Shown here: in pieces, positions 23,527 through 32,608 of the stretch
Numbering within the stretch: position 1 is the stretch's first letter
How the letters are laid out: every line of letters begins with the position of its first letter
NCBI GenBank assembly: GCA_964512045.1
Contig: CAZEJK010000004.1
Coordinates: 1-64,000, forward strand
Origin: CAZEJK01 sp964512045
GTDB lineage: Bacteria > Acidobacteriota > Thermoanaerobaculia > Thermoanaerobaculales > Sulfomarinibacteraceae
Reading direction: 5' to 3'
DNA length: 64,000 bases
Translations under genes and position numbers: made by a program
The notes under the pieces: generated by a model
What the model saw: only the letters and a program-made list of their open reading frames with translations
The model's database searches: none
What the model was told of the DNA's origin: nothing

Positions 23527-26213
23527 CACTCCACCCAGCGCACCCACACCGGCGACGACCAGGCGCGCTCGTCGTCGATCTGCTCGACGCGGACGTAGAC
23601 GTAGCTCTCACCGACCGGGTCGATGTTGTCCGTCACGTCGAAGGCGAACTCCCGGTACCGCTGGAGATCTCCAGGAACCCGCTCGGCGCGAAGGTACGTC
23701 GTGCCCTCAACATCACGATGCTGGGCGCCGTCCACGAACGCCGACAACGGCATCACCAGCTCGGCCATGAGATTTCCCGCGGGCTTGAGCCGCTCCTCGC
23801 CCCACAGGGAGTTGCGGGTGGAGATCAGACCCCGGCCATCCGGGTCCACGTGGGGCGCCGCATAGAGCTCGACCACCAGCTCACCATCGTCGGGCCAACG
23901 GTCGAGCTCGAGCAGCACGCCGTCCTCATCGCCGCGTGTGGAGGAGAAGAAGTCCACCTGTCGCGCGCCGCTCTGGACGAAGCTCTCCCCCACGCCCTCG
24001 AGCCCGAGCGGCGTCACGTCCACGATGTCGGCCCCCCGGACATGAACCCGCCCGAGGCGGTACTCCCGCTCGAGCGGCGGCAGCACAGCGCCCGGCTCCG
24101 GCTCCGACGACGATCCCACCATGAGCCGCACGAGCTTGGAGTCGCCCGGAGATGCAAGGTAGTCCACCACATGGCTGTCGCGACCGTTACACACCGCGAC
24201 GATCCGTGCGATCGGGGCCTCACCGGCCACCCGGCCCTGCACGCGGAGCACCGGTTCCCGGGGCTTCGGTCGCTCCACCTCGGTGCCCATCGGCGCCCCT
24301 TCGACCAGCGCGTCCAGGTAGATCCTGGCCACGGAGGAACCGTACACCCGGCGCGCCTTCATGGCGTCGAATATCGCACCGCGCGTCAGCTCGTCGGCGA
24401 ACACTGCGGTTTGCCCGGTCCGGTTGTTCGACTGTGCGGCGTTGTTGCCGGGATGCCCGGTGTGGTCGTCGGAGGCGGTCATCAGGCCCACGTGGTAGCC
24501 CTGCTCCAGGTAGCGGCGCCCGAACCACTCGAAGCTCCCATGGGCCGAGTAGATCTCCACCAGGCGCTGCATCCCGGCGTCGTTGAAGCTCCAGTCCCCC
24601 GGCTGGTGACAGTGGGGGATGATCAGGACCTTCTCCGGATCGTTCGCCTCCCGCTGCACCCGGTACAGCTCGTCGATGGTCGCGGCCTCGTAGCACGGTA
24701 CGATCCGCTGCTCCGAGTCCCGGTAGTACACGTTATGGTGGCCACCGAAGCGGGTGTCCTGGGTCCACTCGTAGCCCTTGAACGTCACGAACCGGCCGGG
24801 CTCGTGGTACTTCTCGGTGGCCCGCAGCACGTCGCGCAGGTGGAACTCCGAGATCATCGTGTCGTGCGCCGACAGTGCAGCGAAGTCGAGAAACCCGACG
24901 TCGCGGGCATACCGCATGTACCACTCCGCGGTGCCGGAGCCATCGGTGTACGCCTCATGACCGTGGAGCTGACCCCAGTAGAGCTTCGGCTCGTCGGGGG
25001 AGATCGGCACGATCGGGTTCGAGATCGCCTGCATGGTCCCTTCCGGATCCGACACCCTCAGGTAGAGCGGCTCGGCAGCTCCCTCCGGAAGCAGCAGCTC
25101 CTCGAAGTGGAAGATCGCCGGGTTGCCCTCGACCGGCCTGGCCTCGGCGATCTGCTCGTCTCCGTTGAACAGAAGCAGCCTGTCCGGACCACCAACGGCA
25201 CGGTTGAAGTGCACGTCCTCCACCGCTGCGCGGACGGTGAACCGCTCGCCAGGACGGACGGTGGTCGGACCCACCAGCCGCAGGTGGTGCGGCTCGGTGC
25301 CGTGAATGCTGAAGTGGGGCTCACCGACTGGAAGGTACTCGAACGGCGTGCCCGAGAGACTCAGCTCCACTCTGAGCGGCATCACGTCGATCGCCGCGGT
25401 CTGGAGCAGCAGCCCCGGGCTCCCTCCGGATCGGTCCCCGATCACCAGCGTGATCGTATCGCCTTCCTCGAGCGCACCGCCGACCACCGTCACCGTCGGC
25501 CGCGCCAGCCCCGGCGGATACAGGTTGCCCCAGACCGCGTTCCAGTACTCCATGCCGGTGACCAGCTGGACGTCCGGGTTGGACGAGCGCACCGTGACGT
25601 AGCCGGGGTAGGCCGGTCGTGAGAGCTGCATCGGCGACATATCGCAGTGCCAGTCCGTCGAGAACCGCAGCTTGGCGCCCGGCGGAACACCGATCGGTCC
25701 GACGTGGTACACCAGCTCGATGGTGGTGTAGGTCCGCGCTTCCAGCTTCCGGGTCGTCGGCCGCTTCACCTCCAGCCGGCCCATCTTCGAGCCGTTCTCG
25801 AGGAGGAACATGCCTCCGGGAACCACCGCGTCGATCCCTTTCGCGTAGACCTGGAAGAGATGGTCCGGATCGGTCCGCCGCGCCTGGACCAGGTTGATAC
25901 CGAGCAGCGCCACCCGCGGCACCAGAATGCCGCTCGACTCGAGGGCGTTGTAGAAGCGGCGCGCCAGGTCGGCACGCTCATGCAGGTTCTCACGGTCGGT
26001 GGGACGCGTCTGGATCTCGGCGGCCGTGCGCCGCACCTCGGCCATGAACTCCGGGTCGTCGAGCGATGGGATCTCGTGGATCTCGGCGGGCAGCTCGAGG
26101 AGCGCCTCGTCCGGCCACCACTCGTCTGGCGTTGCCGGCTCCCATGACACCACTGCCAGCGCGCCGCACAGCGTCACGGCGGCCAGCACAACCAGAAGGG
26201 CTCGTTTCCCCAT
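23526..26213 (-). CDS. DUF3604 protein A (large exported PHP-like metalloenzyme)
   Basis: An 895-residue protein with an N-terminal signal or anchor (LLVVLAAVTLCGALAVVSW). The first half is an exported beta-rich region. The second half is the DUF3604 domain, related to PHP metal-dependent phosphoesterases: YWGQLHGHEAYTDGSGTAEW, LDFAALSAHDTMIS, GHHNVYYRD, VLIIPHCHQPGDWSF and GLMTASDDHTGHPGNN supply a dense set of His and Asp metal ligands. Its paralogue is at 27995-30673 with the same layout. It is the first gene of a five-gene operon with operator D 22 bp upstream. No substrate is known for the family. Confidence 0.85.
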   Translation of the reverse strand: MGKRALLVVLAAVTLCGALAVVSWEPATPDEWWPDEALLELPAEIHEIPSLDDPEFMAEVRRTAAEIQTRPTDRENLHERADLARRFYNALESSGILVPRVALLGINLVQARRTDPDHLFQVYAKGIDAVVPGGMFLLENGSKMGRLEVKRPTTRKLEARTYTTIELVYHVGPIGVPPGAKLRFSTDWHCDMSPMQLSRPAYPGYVTVRSSNPDVQLVTGMEYWNAVWGNLYPPGLARPTVTVVGGALEEGDTITLVIGDRSGGSPGLLLQTAAIDVMPLRVELSLSGTPFEYLPVGEPHFSIHGTEPHHLRLVGPTTVRPGERFTVRAAVEDVHFNRAVGGPDRLLLFNGDEQIAEARPVEGNPAIFHFEELLLPEGAAEPLYLRVSDPEGTMQAISNPIVPISPDEPKLYWGQLHGHEAYTDGSGTAEWYMRYARDVGFLDFAALSAHDTMISEFHLRDVLRATEKYHEPGRFVTFKGYEWTQDTRFGGHHNVYYRDSEQRIVPCYEAATIDELYRVQREANDPEKVLIIPHCHQPGDWSFNDAGMQRLVEIYSAHGSFEWFGRRYLEQGYHVGLMTASDDHTGHPGNNAAQSNNRTGQTAVFADELTRGAIFDAMKARRVYGSSVARIYLDALVEGAPMGTEVERPKPREPVLRVQGRVAGEAPIARIVAVCNGRDSHVVDYLASPGDSKLVRLMVGSSSEPEPGAVLPPLEREYRLGRVHVRGADIVDVTPLGLEGVGESFVQSGARQVDFFSSTRGDEDGVLLELDRWPDDGELVVELYAAPHVDPDGRGLISTRNSLWGEERLKPAGNLMAELVMPLSAFVDGAQHRDVEGTTYLRAERVPGDLQRYREFAFDVTDNIDPVGESYVYVRVEQIDDERAWSSPVWVRWVE

Positions 26214-26235
26214 CCTTCACCTCCAGGCCTGAGAG

Positions 26236-26283
26236 AGACCGACCGTTCGGTATCATCGTACTCTGACCGGGCACCCGCGTCAA
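26236..26283 (-). promoter_or_regulatory. TetR operator D and promoter of the DUF3604-A operon
   Basis: On the plus strand AGACCGACCGTTCGGTAT at 26236-26253, reading ATACCGAACGGTCGGTCT toward the gene. TTGACG (26283-26278), a 17-nt spacer and TACGAT (26260-26255) precede it. The -10 box ends 1 nt before the operator, which covers the expected transcription start. Confidence 0.76.
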
Positions 26284-26303
26284 CTCGGGCGACCATCCCA
26301 TCG

Positions 26304-27998
26304 TCAGCCGCCCGGAAGCACAGCGATCACGCCGTACTGGAGCAACGTCCACACCAGCACCCACATCCCGAGCACAACGATCCCCGCTGACGACAGGACC
26401 GAGAGCAGGTACAGCGACCGACCCTCGCCCGTCCACCGCTGGATGTACCCCCGAGCACGCACCACCAGCACACCGATCGTCACCAGCACCGCCGCCAGCC
26501 CGAGGCTGAACGCCAGGATGAGCAGGATCCCGAACGGCAGGCGGCCGAACCGGATCGCCAGCAAAAGCACGATCAGCGCCGTCGGGCACGGCACGATCCC
26601 GCCGGAGATCCCGAGCCCGAGCAGGCTCCACCGGCTGGGTCCGTCATGATCGTGATCCTCGTGGTGGTGCGAGTGGTCATGATGATCGTGCTCGTGATCG
26701 TGGCCGTGGTGGTGGTGGTGGTGATCATGCCCCGGGTCGATCCCGTGACGGATCAGCACCCACGCCCGGTAGCGCCGCAGGAACAGCATCACGCCGATGC
26801 CCACGATCAGCACCGCCGAGCCGACCCCGAACCAGAAGCTCAGCTGCTCCTCGGAGATGGTCTCGCGCAGGCTCAGCGTGACCAGCCCGAGGAGCAGGAT
26901 GCTCCAGGTATGGGTGATGGTGACGATCAGACCGAGCAGCACCGCGTGGCGCACGGTGCCCCGCTCCCCCACCAGGTACGCCGCCATCAGCGTCTTGCCG
27001 TGGCCCGGCGTTCGCGCGTGCGCTGCACCGAGCAGAAAGGCCACCGCAAGGGCCACCATCATGGCGCCCACAGAGAGCTCGTGACTGCGCACCGCCGCCG
27101 AGATCCGGTCGGTGAGCCCGGTCGAGAAGCGATCGGAACCATCGTCACGCCGACGTTCGACTCGACCCTNNNNNNNNNNAGCCCCAGCCGCAACGCCGGG
27201 CATCGGACCCGCAGGAGGCGCCGGCAGATGGAAGCTGTCAGGCTCTCCCGGCTCCGCCAGATCGCGGTAGATCGCCGTGAACGCACTCGCCATCAGCCGA
27301 TCGCCGGCATCGGTCGCCGCGCGCGCGGTGGCGGTCCAGTCGAACGACAGCGGCTCCTTGGCGTCATCGATCGAGCCCGCGTCCGGACCGAGAAGGAACA
27401 CGAACTGTGCCTCAAAGTCCTGGTAGACCGGGTGCCCTCCTGCCTGACGAACCAGCATCTGATAGCCCCGCTCATCGCGGGTCAGCTCGTCCGTTCTGTT
27501 GGCAAAACGGTCTCCGGTGACCAGCCAGCACTCCCGCACACCGGGCGTGTCCTGACGGTACTCCGAGCGCACCTCGAGCATGGACGGCGCATCTCCCGGC
27601 CACGGCGCCGTGCCCTCGAACCGGAGCAGGACGTTGATGACCACCATCGCCGCCGCGCCTTCCGCCAACGCGAGCCGGCGATCGGCCACGTCCAGCTGAA
27701 CGTCGGCGTCCTGCCACCGCAGCGACACGGCCTGGCCGACCTCCGCCTCCAGCGTGTCAAGATACGCGTCGGACTCCTCGGGGCTCACGAAGCTGTCACG
27801 ATCCGGATCGAGCCGGTCCAGCTCGGCGAACGAGGGCACCTCCGCCAGGTCCACCAGGTAGAACAGCTCGACGGCCTCGCCCCGCAGATCGAGCACGAAG
27901 TAGTGGTTCACGGAGTAGTTACCGAGGGGGTGCGCGCTCACCGACGTTGCGATACCGACCGCCAGCAGCAGCGGGAGCAGAAGCCGTGAGGCCCTCAC
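26304..27998 (-). CDS. NicO/HupE-type nickel/cobalt transporter with His-rich loop
   Basis: Membrane transporter of about 560 residues, interrupted by an assembly gap (27170-27179). After a signal segment there is an exported N-terminal domain beginning HPLGNYSVNHYFVLDL. The C-terminal half has six or more membrane helices with ARTPGHGKTLMAAYLVG and SGGIVPCPTALIVLLLAIRF, as in RcnA/NicO transporters. It also has a cytoplasmic loop of alternating His and Asp (near 26640-26730) that should bind metal. The start is GTG at 27998, sharing GTGA with the DUF3604-B stop, so the two genes are tightly coupled. Direction of transport is not certain. Confidence 0.85.
   Translation of the reverse strand: MRASRLLLPLLLAVGIATSVSAHPLGNYSVNHYFVLDLRGEAVELFYLVDLAEVPSFAELDRLDPDRDSFVSPEESDAYLDTLEAEVGQAVSLRWQDADVQLDVADRRLALAEGAAAMVVINVLLRFEGTAPWPGDAPSMLEVRSEYRQDTPGVRECWLVTGDRFANRTDELTRDERGYQMLVRQAGGHPVYQDFEAQFVFLLGPDAGSIDDAKEPLSFDWTATARAATDAGDRLMASAFTAIYRDLAEPGEPDSFHLPAPPAGPMPGVAAGAXXXXGRVERRRDDGSDRFSTGLTDRISAAVRSHELSVGAMMVALAVAFLLGAAHARTPGHGKTLMAAYLVGERGTVRHAVLLGLIVTITHTWSILLLGLVTLSLRETISEEQLSFWFGVGSAVLIVGIGVMLFLRRYRAWVLIRHGIDPGHDHHHHHHGHDHEHDHHDHSHHHEDHDHDGPSRWSLLGLGISGGIVPCPTALIVLLLAIRFGRLPFGILLILAFSLGLAAVLVTIGVLVVRARGYIQRWTGEGRSLYLLSVLSSAGIVVLGMWVLVWTLLQYGVIAVLPGG
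27170..27179. other. Assembly gap (10 N)
   Basis: Ten Ns inside the periplasmic linker of the NicO-type transporter. The reading frame stays open on both sides at the written length, but the true size is unknown. Confidence 0.95.
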
Positions 27999-30673
27999 TG
28001 CACCCACGTGATCCACACCGGCGACGACCACGCGACCTCGTTGTCGATCTGCTCGACGCGCACGTACACGTAGCTCTCTCCTTCTGGTCGCACAGCGTCG
28101 CTGATATCCAACGCAAACTCTCGGTCAAGCGCCAGCTCACCGCCGACCCGCTCTATCAACACTGCCGTCCGCTCCGAGATCGCACGTTCTACCACGCCAG
28201 CTGTCAGCTCCGATGCCGGTACTGCGACCCGCGCAACCAGCTCGGTGTTGGCGTACGACCCTTCACCCCACAGCGGCATCGCCTCATCCTGATGCCACAG
28301 CTCCAGGTCGGCGTACGGCCGAGTGTACAGCTCCACGGTCACGGTCAGCTCATCGGGCCACTCCTCCAGCTCGAGCAGAAAGCCGTCCTCGTCGCCGCGC
28401 ACGGTGCAGGAGAAGTCGATCCTGCGGCCGTGCACCTGACGGTAGGTATCGCTGTAGCCGTCGAGGCCGAGCGGCGAGACCGCCACCAACCGGCCGTCGG
28501 AGAGAAGCACGCGTCCCCACCAGCGCTCGGCGACGAGCGGGGGCAAGACGCCCTCGTCCGGCGGCTCGCTGGAGTTGCCCAGCATGACGCGGAGCGCAGC
28601 AGGTCCATCACTGTCAGCCGTTGCGGCCAGGTAGTCCTCTACCGCCACCTCTCGCCCGTCGCTCACCGCAACCACACGGGCGATCGGCGCCGTACCAGAC
28701 ACCCGTCCCCGAGCGACCACCTGCGTGCCCTTCCGAGCCGCCACCTCGCTGCCCATCTCGGCGCCTGCCACCTCCAGATCCAGGAGGATTCTTGCAAGGC
28801 TCGTACCGTACACTCTTCGGTCGACCATCGCGTCAAACAGCGCGCCACGGGTCTTCTCCGGCGCCCACACCGCCGTCAGACCGCCACGAGTCGCGATCCG
28901 CACGGGGCTGTTGCCCGGATGCCCGAGATGGTCGTCAGAGGCGGCCATCAAGCCGACCCGGAAGCCGCGCTCCAGGTACCGCTGTCCGAACCACTCGAAG
29001 CTACCGTGGGCTGAGTAGATCTCCACCAGCCGCTCGAGCTGGGCGTCGTTGAACCGCCAATCACCGGGCTCGTGGCAGTGGGGGATGATGAGCACCGCGT
29101 CGGGGTCGTTGACCTCCCGCTGCAGTCGGTAGAGGTCGGTGATCGTCGGCGCCTCGTCGAGGGGGATGATCCGCTGCTCGTCATCCCGGTAGAAGACGTT
29201 GTGGTGGCCACCGTCTTCAGTCTGCTGGGTCCACTCGTAGCTCTTGAAGGTCACGAACCGGCCGGGCTCGTTGTACTTCCGTGTGGCGCGCTGCACATCC
29301 CGCTGGAACACCTCCGACATCATCAGATCGTGCCCAGTCAGCGCGGCGAAGTCGAGCACCGCCACGTCGCGGGCGTAGCGCAGGAACCACTCCGCCGAGC
29401 CGGAGCCGTCGGTGTACCCCTCATGACCGTGCAGCTCGCCCCAGTAGATCTGGTCAGCGCCAGCTTGACGACGCCACACAGGGTTCGACCTCCCGTGCAG
29501 CCGGCCAGCCCGGTCGCGGACCTCGAACCGCGCCGTGTCGGTCTCGTCGTCAGGCCAGCCCACCGGCGGAAACTCGAACACCGATGGATCTCGGTCCCGA
29601 GACTCGGCGGTGGCCAGGCGCTGCCCGTTCCACCACAGCTCCAGCTGCCCTGGACCTCCCACCGCCCGGTTGAAGTACCGGTCCTCGACCACGGCCCGGA
29701 CCACCACCGGCTCCCCTTCACGAACGGTACCTGGAGCTACTGCACGGACATGGTGCGGACCCTGGCCGTGCACCAGGAACCGTGGCATGCCCACCGGAAC
29801 GAACAGCCCGTCGCCGTGAACGTCCACCTCGAACCGCAACGTCATCGCGTCCGAGGTGTAGCTCTGGATGAGCAGACCCGGACCGCCGCCGGAACGATCG
29901 CCGAGCACGAAGTCGATGGTGTCGCCCTCCTCGAGGGCGCCCTCGAGCACCGTCACCAGTGGACGAGGCTTCGGGGACTGGAGGACGCTCCAGACGCTTT
30001 GCCACCCCGAGAAACCGGAACCGAGGCGGACGGTTGGGTCGCTCGGCGTCACACTCGTGTAGCCAGCATGCAACGGACGGCTCAGCTGAGCGATGGAGGC
30101 ATCGGTGTACCAGTGCTGGCCGAAGCGGATCTGCGATCCGGGCCGCAGTCCCAGAGCACCAACGCGGTACCGAAGCCGCAGCGTCGTGAACTCTCGAGCG
30201 GTCAGCTCCCCGGACCGCGGCTCGATGATCTCGATCGACCCGAGCTCGCCCCGGTGCTCATGTACGAAGAGAAGCCCATGAACCAGGCCGTCGAGGGTCG
30301 CCGCCCATCTGGCAAACGTCGCATCGCCAAGGCTCTCGAACCCCTCGAGCGCATTGGTCAGCACCAGACCGATCCACGGCACCATCACGCCGTCGGCCTG
30401 CAGCGCGTTGTAGTAGCTGCGCACGAGGTCGGCCCGCGGACCCACGTTCGCTCGCGTGGTCGGCTCGGCATGCACCTCGCGGGCGAGCCGGCGCATCGCA
30501 TCCTGCAGCTCGGGGTCATCGATGTCGGGGATGTCGATGATCTCCTTCGGAAGCTCCCGCATGGCCGGGCCTTCCGGCCACCAATCCCTGGGGTCCGGTG
30601 CGTGCGAGCCGCTCAGCCCGAGCACCACGCAGATCAGAACACCAGCCGCGACGATCGCTCCAACGTACCGCAT
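27995..30673 (-). CDS. DUF3604 protein B (large exported PHP-like metalloenzyme)
   Basis: An 892-residue paralogue of DUF3604-A with the same order of segments: signal or anchor (VGAIVAAGVLICVVLGLSGS), exported beta-rich half, then YWGELHGHEGYTDGSGSAEW, LDFAALTGHDLMMS, GHHNVFYRDD, VLIIPHCHEPGDWRF and GLMAASDDHLGHPGNS. By eye the PHP-like halves are well over half identical, while the N-terminal halves have diverged more. Start 30673 (MRYVGAIVAA) was chosen because the signal segment follows directly and operator E lies 15 bp upstream. It is co-transcribed with the NicO transporter by a 4-bp overlap. Confidence 0.85.
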   Translation of the reverse strand: MRYVGAIVAAGVLICVVLGLSGSHAPDPRDWWPEGPAMRELPKEIIDIPDIDDPELQDAMRRLAREVHAEPTTRANVGPRADLVRSYYNALQADGVMVPWIGLVLTNALEGFESLGDATFARWAATLDGLVHGLLFVHEHRGELGSIEIIEPRSGELTAREFTTLRLRYRVGALGLRPGSQIRFGQHWYTDASIAQLSRPLHAGYTSVTPSDPTVRLGSGFSGWQSVWSVLQSPKPRPLVTVLEGALEEGDTIDFVLGDRSGGGPGLLIQSYTSDAMTLRFEVDVHGDGLFVPVGMPRFLVHGQGPHHVRAVAPGTVREGEPVVVRAVVEDRYFNRAVGGPGQLELWWNGQRLATAESRDRDPSVFEFPPVGWPDDETDTARFEVRDRAGRLHGRSNPVWRRQAGADQIYWGELHGHEGYTDGSGSAEWFLRYARDVAVLDFAALTGHDLMMSEVFQRDVQRATRKYNEPGRFVTFKSYEWTQQTEDGGHHNVFYRDDEQRIIPLDEAPTITDLYRLQREVNDPDAVLIIPHCHEPGDWRFNDAQLERLVEIYSAHGSFEWFGQRYLERGFRVGLMAASDDHLGHPGNSPVRIATRGGLTAVWAPEKTRGALFDAMVDRRVYGTSLARILLDLEVAGAEMGSEVAARKGTQVVARGRVSGTAPIARVVAVSDGREVAVEDYLAATADSDGPAALRVMLGNSSEPPDEGVLPPLVAERWWGRVLLSDGRLVAVSPLGLDGYSDTYRQVHGRRIDFSCTVRGDEDGFLLELEEWPDELTVTVELYTRPYADLELWHQDEAMPLWGEGSYANTELVARVAVPASELTAGVVERAISERTAVLIERVGGELALDREFALDISDAVRPEGESYVYVRVEQIDNEVAWSSPVWITWVQ

Positions 30674-30687
30674 GGCCTCGCCCCTTT

Positions 30688-30709
30688 CGACCGAACGTTC
30701 GGTATAATA
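30688..30709. promoter_or_regulatory. TetR operator E between divergent genes
   Basis: CGACCGAACGTTCGGTAT at 30688-30705; its core ACCGAACGTTCGGT is a perfect palindrome. Toward DUF3604-B a -10-like TATTAT (30709-30704) overlaps the operator, without a clear -35. Toward the radical SAM gene a consensus TATAAT (30703-30708) overlaps the other edge. One bound repressor could control both genes. Confidence 0.72.
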
Positions 30710-30759
30710 CCATACGCAGCGATGCAACGTCCCGCTACACTTGAGGCCGTGGAGCCAGC

Positions 30760-32007
30760 ATGCCGCCGCTTGCGTTGATGTTCAAGACCGTGTCCTCCAG
30801 CTGCAACCTCGACTGCAGCTACTGCTACTACCGTGAGTCGCTGGAGGGAGAACGGGTCCACCGGGAGGTGGATCGGAGGATGCTCTCCCATCTGATCCCA
30901 CAGTACCTCAGGTACGTCACGGACACGGGCTACGCCAGCATCGGCTGGCAGGGCGGCGAGCCGACCCTGGTGGGGCTCGGCTTCTTCAGTTGGCTGATGG
31001 AGCTGGAGGGCGCCCACGCCCCACCCGGGATGATCGTGTCGAACACCCTGCAGACCAACGGGGTGCTCATCGACGACGAGTGGGCGCGGTTCCTCAGCGA
31101 GTACCACTTCCTGGTGGGGGTCAGTCTGGATGGACCGGAGACGGTCCACGACGCGGTGCGCACCACGCGCACGGGACGCGGCACGTTCCAGCGGGTCATG
31201 CGCGGCATCGAGCACCTTCGTCGACACCAGGCGGCGGTCAACATCCTGTGCGTCCTCGGTCCGCACAACATCGATCGCCCCGAGGAGCTGCTCCACTTCT
31301 TCCGCCGGGAAGGGCTCACGCACCTCCAGCTCCTGCCGGCGATGGACTTCCAGGCCACCGATCCCGGTGCGCCGGCCCGCTACCTGATCTCCGCAGACCA
31401 GTACGGCGCGTTCCTGTGCAGAGCCTTCGACGAGTGGTGGAGCGGTGGCTACCCGACGATCTCGATCCTCTCCTTCGACGCCCTGCTACAGGCGCTCCTC
31501 GGCCTGCCGCAGGACCTGTGCATCCACGCACCTCAGTGCTCGTCGGCGCTGGTTGTGGAGTCCAACGGCGACACCTACCCGTGCGACTTCTTCATCCACG
31601 CCGATCACTTCCTCGGCAACGCTCTCCAGACGCCTCTCGAGGCGCTGGCTGCTCACGCCGCTCGCGCACGCTTCATCGCACACAAGAGCATCCTCCCGGA
31701 CGAGTGCGCGCGATGTCGCTGGCGCCAGCTCTGCCACGGCGGCTGCCCCCGCAACCGAGTCGGCATGGAGCACACGCCAGAGGTGTTCTGCAGCTCGTAC
31801 CGCGCGCTGCTCGATCACGCTGGCGAGCGCCTCGAGAGACTGGCCGACAGGGTCCGTTGTGTGCAGCGGTTCAGCGAGCACCGTGACCGCCATCCCGACG
31901 AGCGCCTCGAGCGCAACCAGCCGTGCCCGTGCGGCAGCGGCCGCAAGCTCAAGGCGTGCTGTAATGACCCTCGTCTCGAGGGCTCGTACGTGTTCGCTAC
32001 CGCTTGA
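30760..32007 (+). CDS. Radical SAM sulfatase maturase (anSME-like) with SEC-C tail
   Basis: A 415-residue radical SAM enzyme. The [4Fe-4S] cysteines are Cys15, Cys19 and Cys22 in SSSCNLDCSYCYY. The anSME-typical GWQGGEPTLVG and NTLQTNGVLIDDEW follow. The C-terminal SPASM-type cluster region has CSSALVVESNGDTYPCDFF, then CARCRWRQLCHGGCPRNR. Its role would be oxidising the active-site Cys of a sulfatase to formylglycine; the CxPSR sulfatase at 20757 is the obvious client. The extreme C-terminus carries a SEC-C zinc motif (NQPCPCGSGRKLKACC), known from SecA and other proteins, perhaps to meet the client during export. It converges with and overlaps the tetR gene by 11 bp. Confidence 0.9.
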   Translation: MPPLALMFKTVSSSCNLDCSYCYYRESLEGERVHREVDRRMLSHLIPQYLRYVTDTGYASIGWQGGEPTLVGLGFFSWLMELEGAHAPPGMIVSNTLQTNGVLIDDEWARFLSEYHFLVGVSLDGPETVHDAVRTTRTGRGTFQRVMRGIEHLRRHQAAVNILCVLGPHNIDRPEELLHFFRREGLTHLQLLPAMDFQATDPGAPARYLISADQYGAFLCRAFDEWWSGGYPTISILSFDALLQALLGLPQDLCIHAPQCSSALVVESNGDTYPCDFFIHADHFLGNALQTPLEALAAHAARARFIAHKSILPDECARCRWRQLCHGGCPRNRVGMEHTPEVFCSSYRALLDHAGERLERLADRVRCVQRFSEHRDRHPDERLERNQPCPCGSGRKLKACCNDPRLEGSYVFATA

Positions 32008-32581
32008 CGAGGCCGTACAGGGTCTGATCCACGATCGCGTCGGCAACCTCTGCCGGCGACATGGCGCCACCCTCCCGGTACCAGCGAGCGAAGAACAGGA
32101 CAGAGCCGAGCAGGTTGAACGTCGCAACGGAGAGGTCGGCGTCACCGAGGCGCCGTTCGTGCTGCATCCGCTGCAAGATCCCGCGCACGAACTCGAAGTA
32201 CTGTCGCTTCAGGCCGAGGATCTCACTGCGATGCTCCGGCTCCAACGCCTCGACCTCCTCCGCCAGCGCCGTCAGCACGCCGTGCCCACGATGGATTCCG
32301 CGGATGTGGGCCCGAACCACCGCCCGCAGCTGCTCCTCAGGATCGTCGATCGCCTCCACCTCCGCCACGTTGCTCTGGATCGACGCCATCGCGAGACGCA
32401 TGATCTGGTACAGGAGATCGCGCTTGCCCTGAATGTAGTGGTACAGGCCGCCCTTCGTCAGCCCCGTGGCCTCACAGATATCATTCACTGTGGTTGCGTC
32501 GTACCCCTTGCTGTGGATCAGCTCCGCAGCCCTGAGGAGCACCTGCGCCGTCCGATCATTCATGTCTTCGGGGAGCTCCAC
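31997..32581 (-). CDS. TetR-family transcriptional regulator
   Basis: A 194-residue repressor. The N-terminal helix-turn-helix is DATTVNDICEATGLTKGGLYHYIQGKRDLL. The C-terminal ligand domain ends GAMSPAEVADAIVDQTLYGLV, similar to regulators of fatty-acid and sterol catabolism such as KstR2-like proteins, whose ligands are acyl-CoAs. I chose the GTG at 32581 because AGGAGG lies 5 nt upstream; an ATG at 32563 is the alternative. Operator F, a degenerate copy of the palindrome, lies 28 bp upstream, so it probably represses itself and the five other operator-linked transcription units. Ligand unknown. Confidence 0.9.
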   Translation of the reverse strand: MELPEDMNDRTAQVLLRAAELIHSKGYDATTVNDICEATGLTKGGLYHYIQGKRDLLYQIMRLAMASIQSNVAEVEAIDDPEEQLRAVVRAHIRGIHRGHGVLTALAEEVEALEPEHRSEILGLKRQYFEFVRGILQRMQHERRLGDADLSVATFNLLGSVLFFARWYREGGAMSPAEVADAIVDQTLYGLVKR

Positions 32582-32608
32582 TCTGACCTCCTGGTCACAC
32601 GATGCCAC

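Noticed and set aside
26640..26740. Dense GTGGTG/CATGAT tandem pattern as a microsatellite or regulatory repeat
   Set aside because: It is the coding sequence of the His/Asp-rich metal-binding loop in the NicO-type transporter.
29072..30778. A 568-codon plus-strand frame
   Set aside because: Antisense shadow of DUF3604-B.
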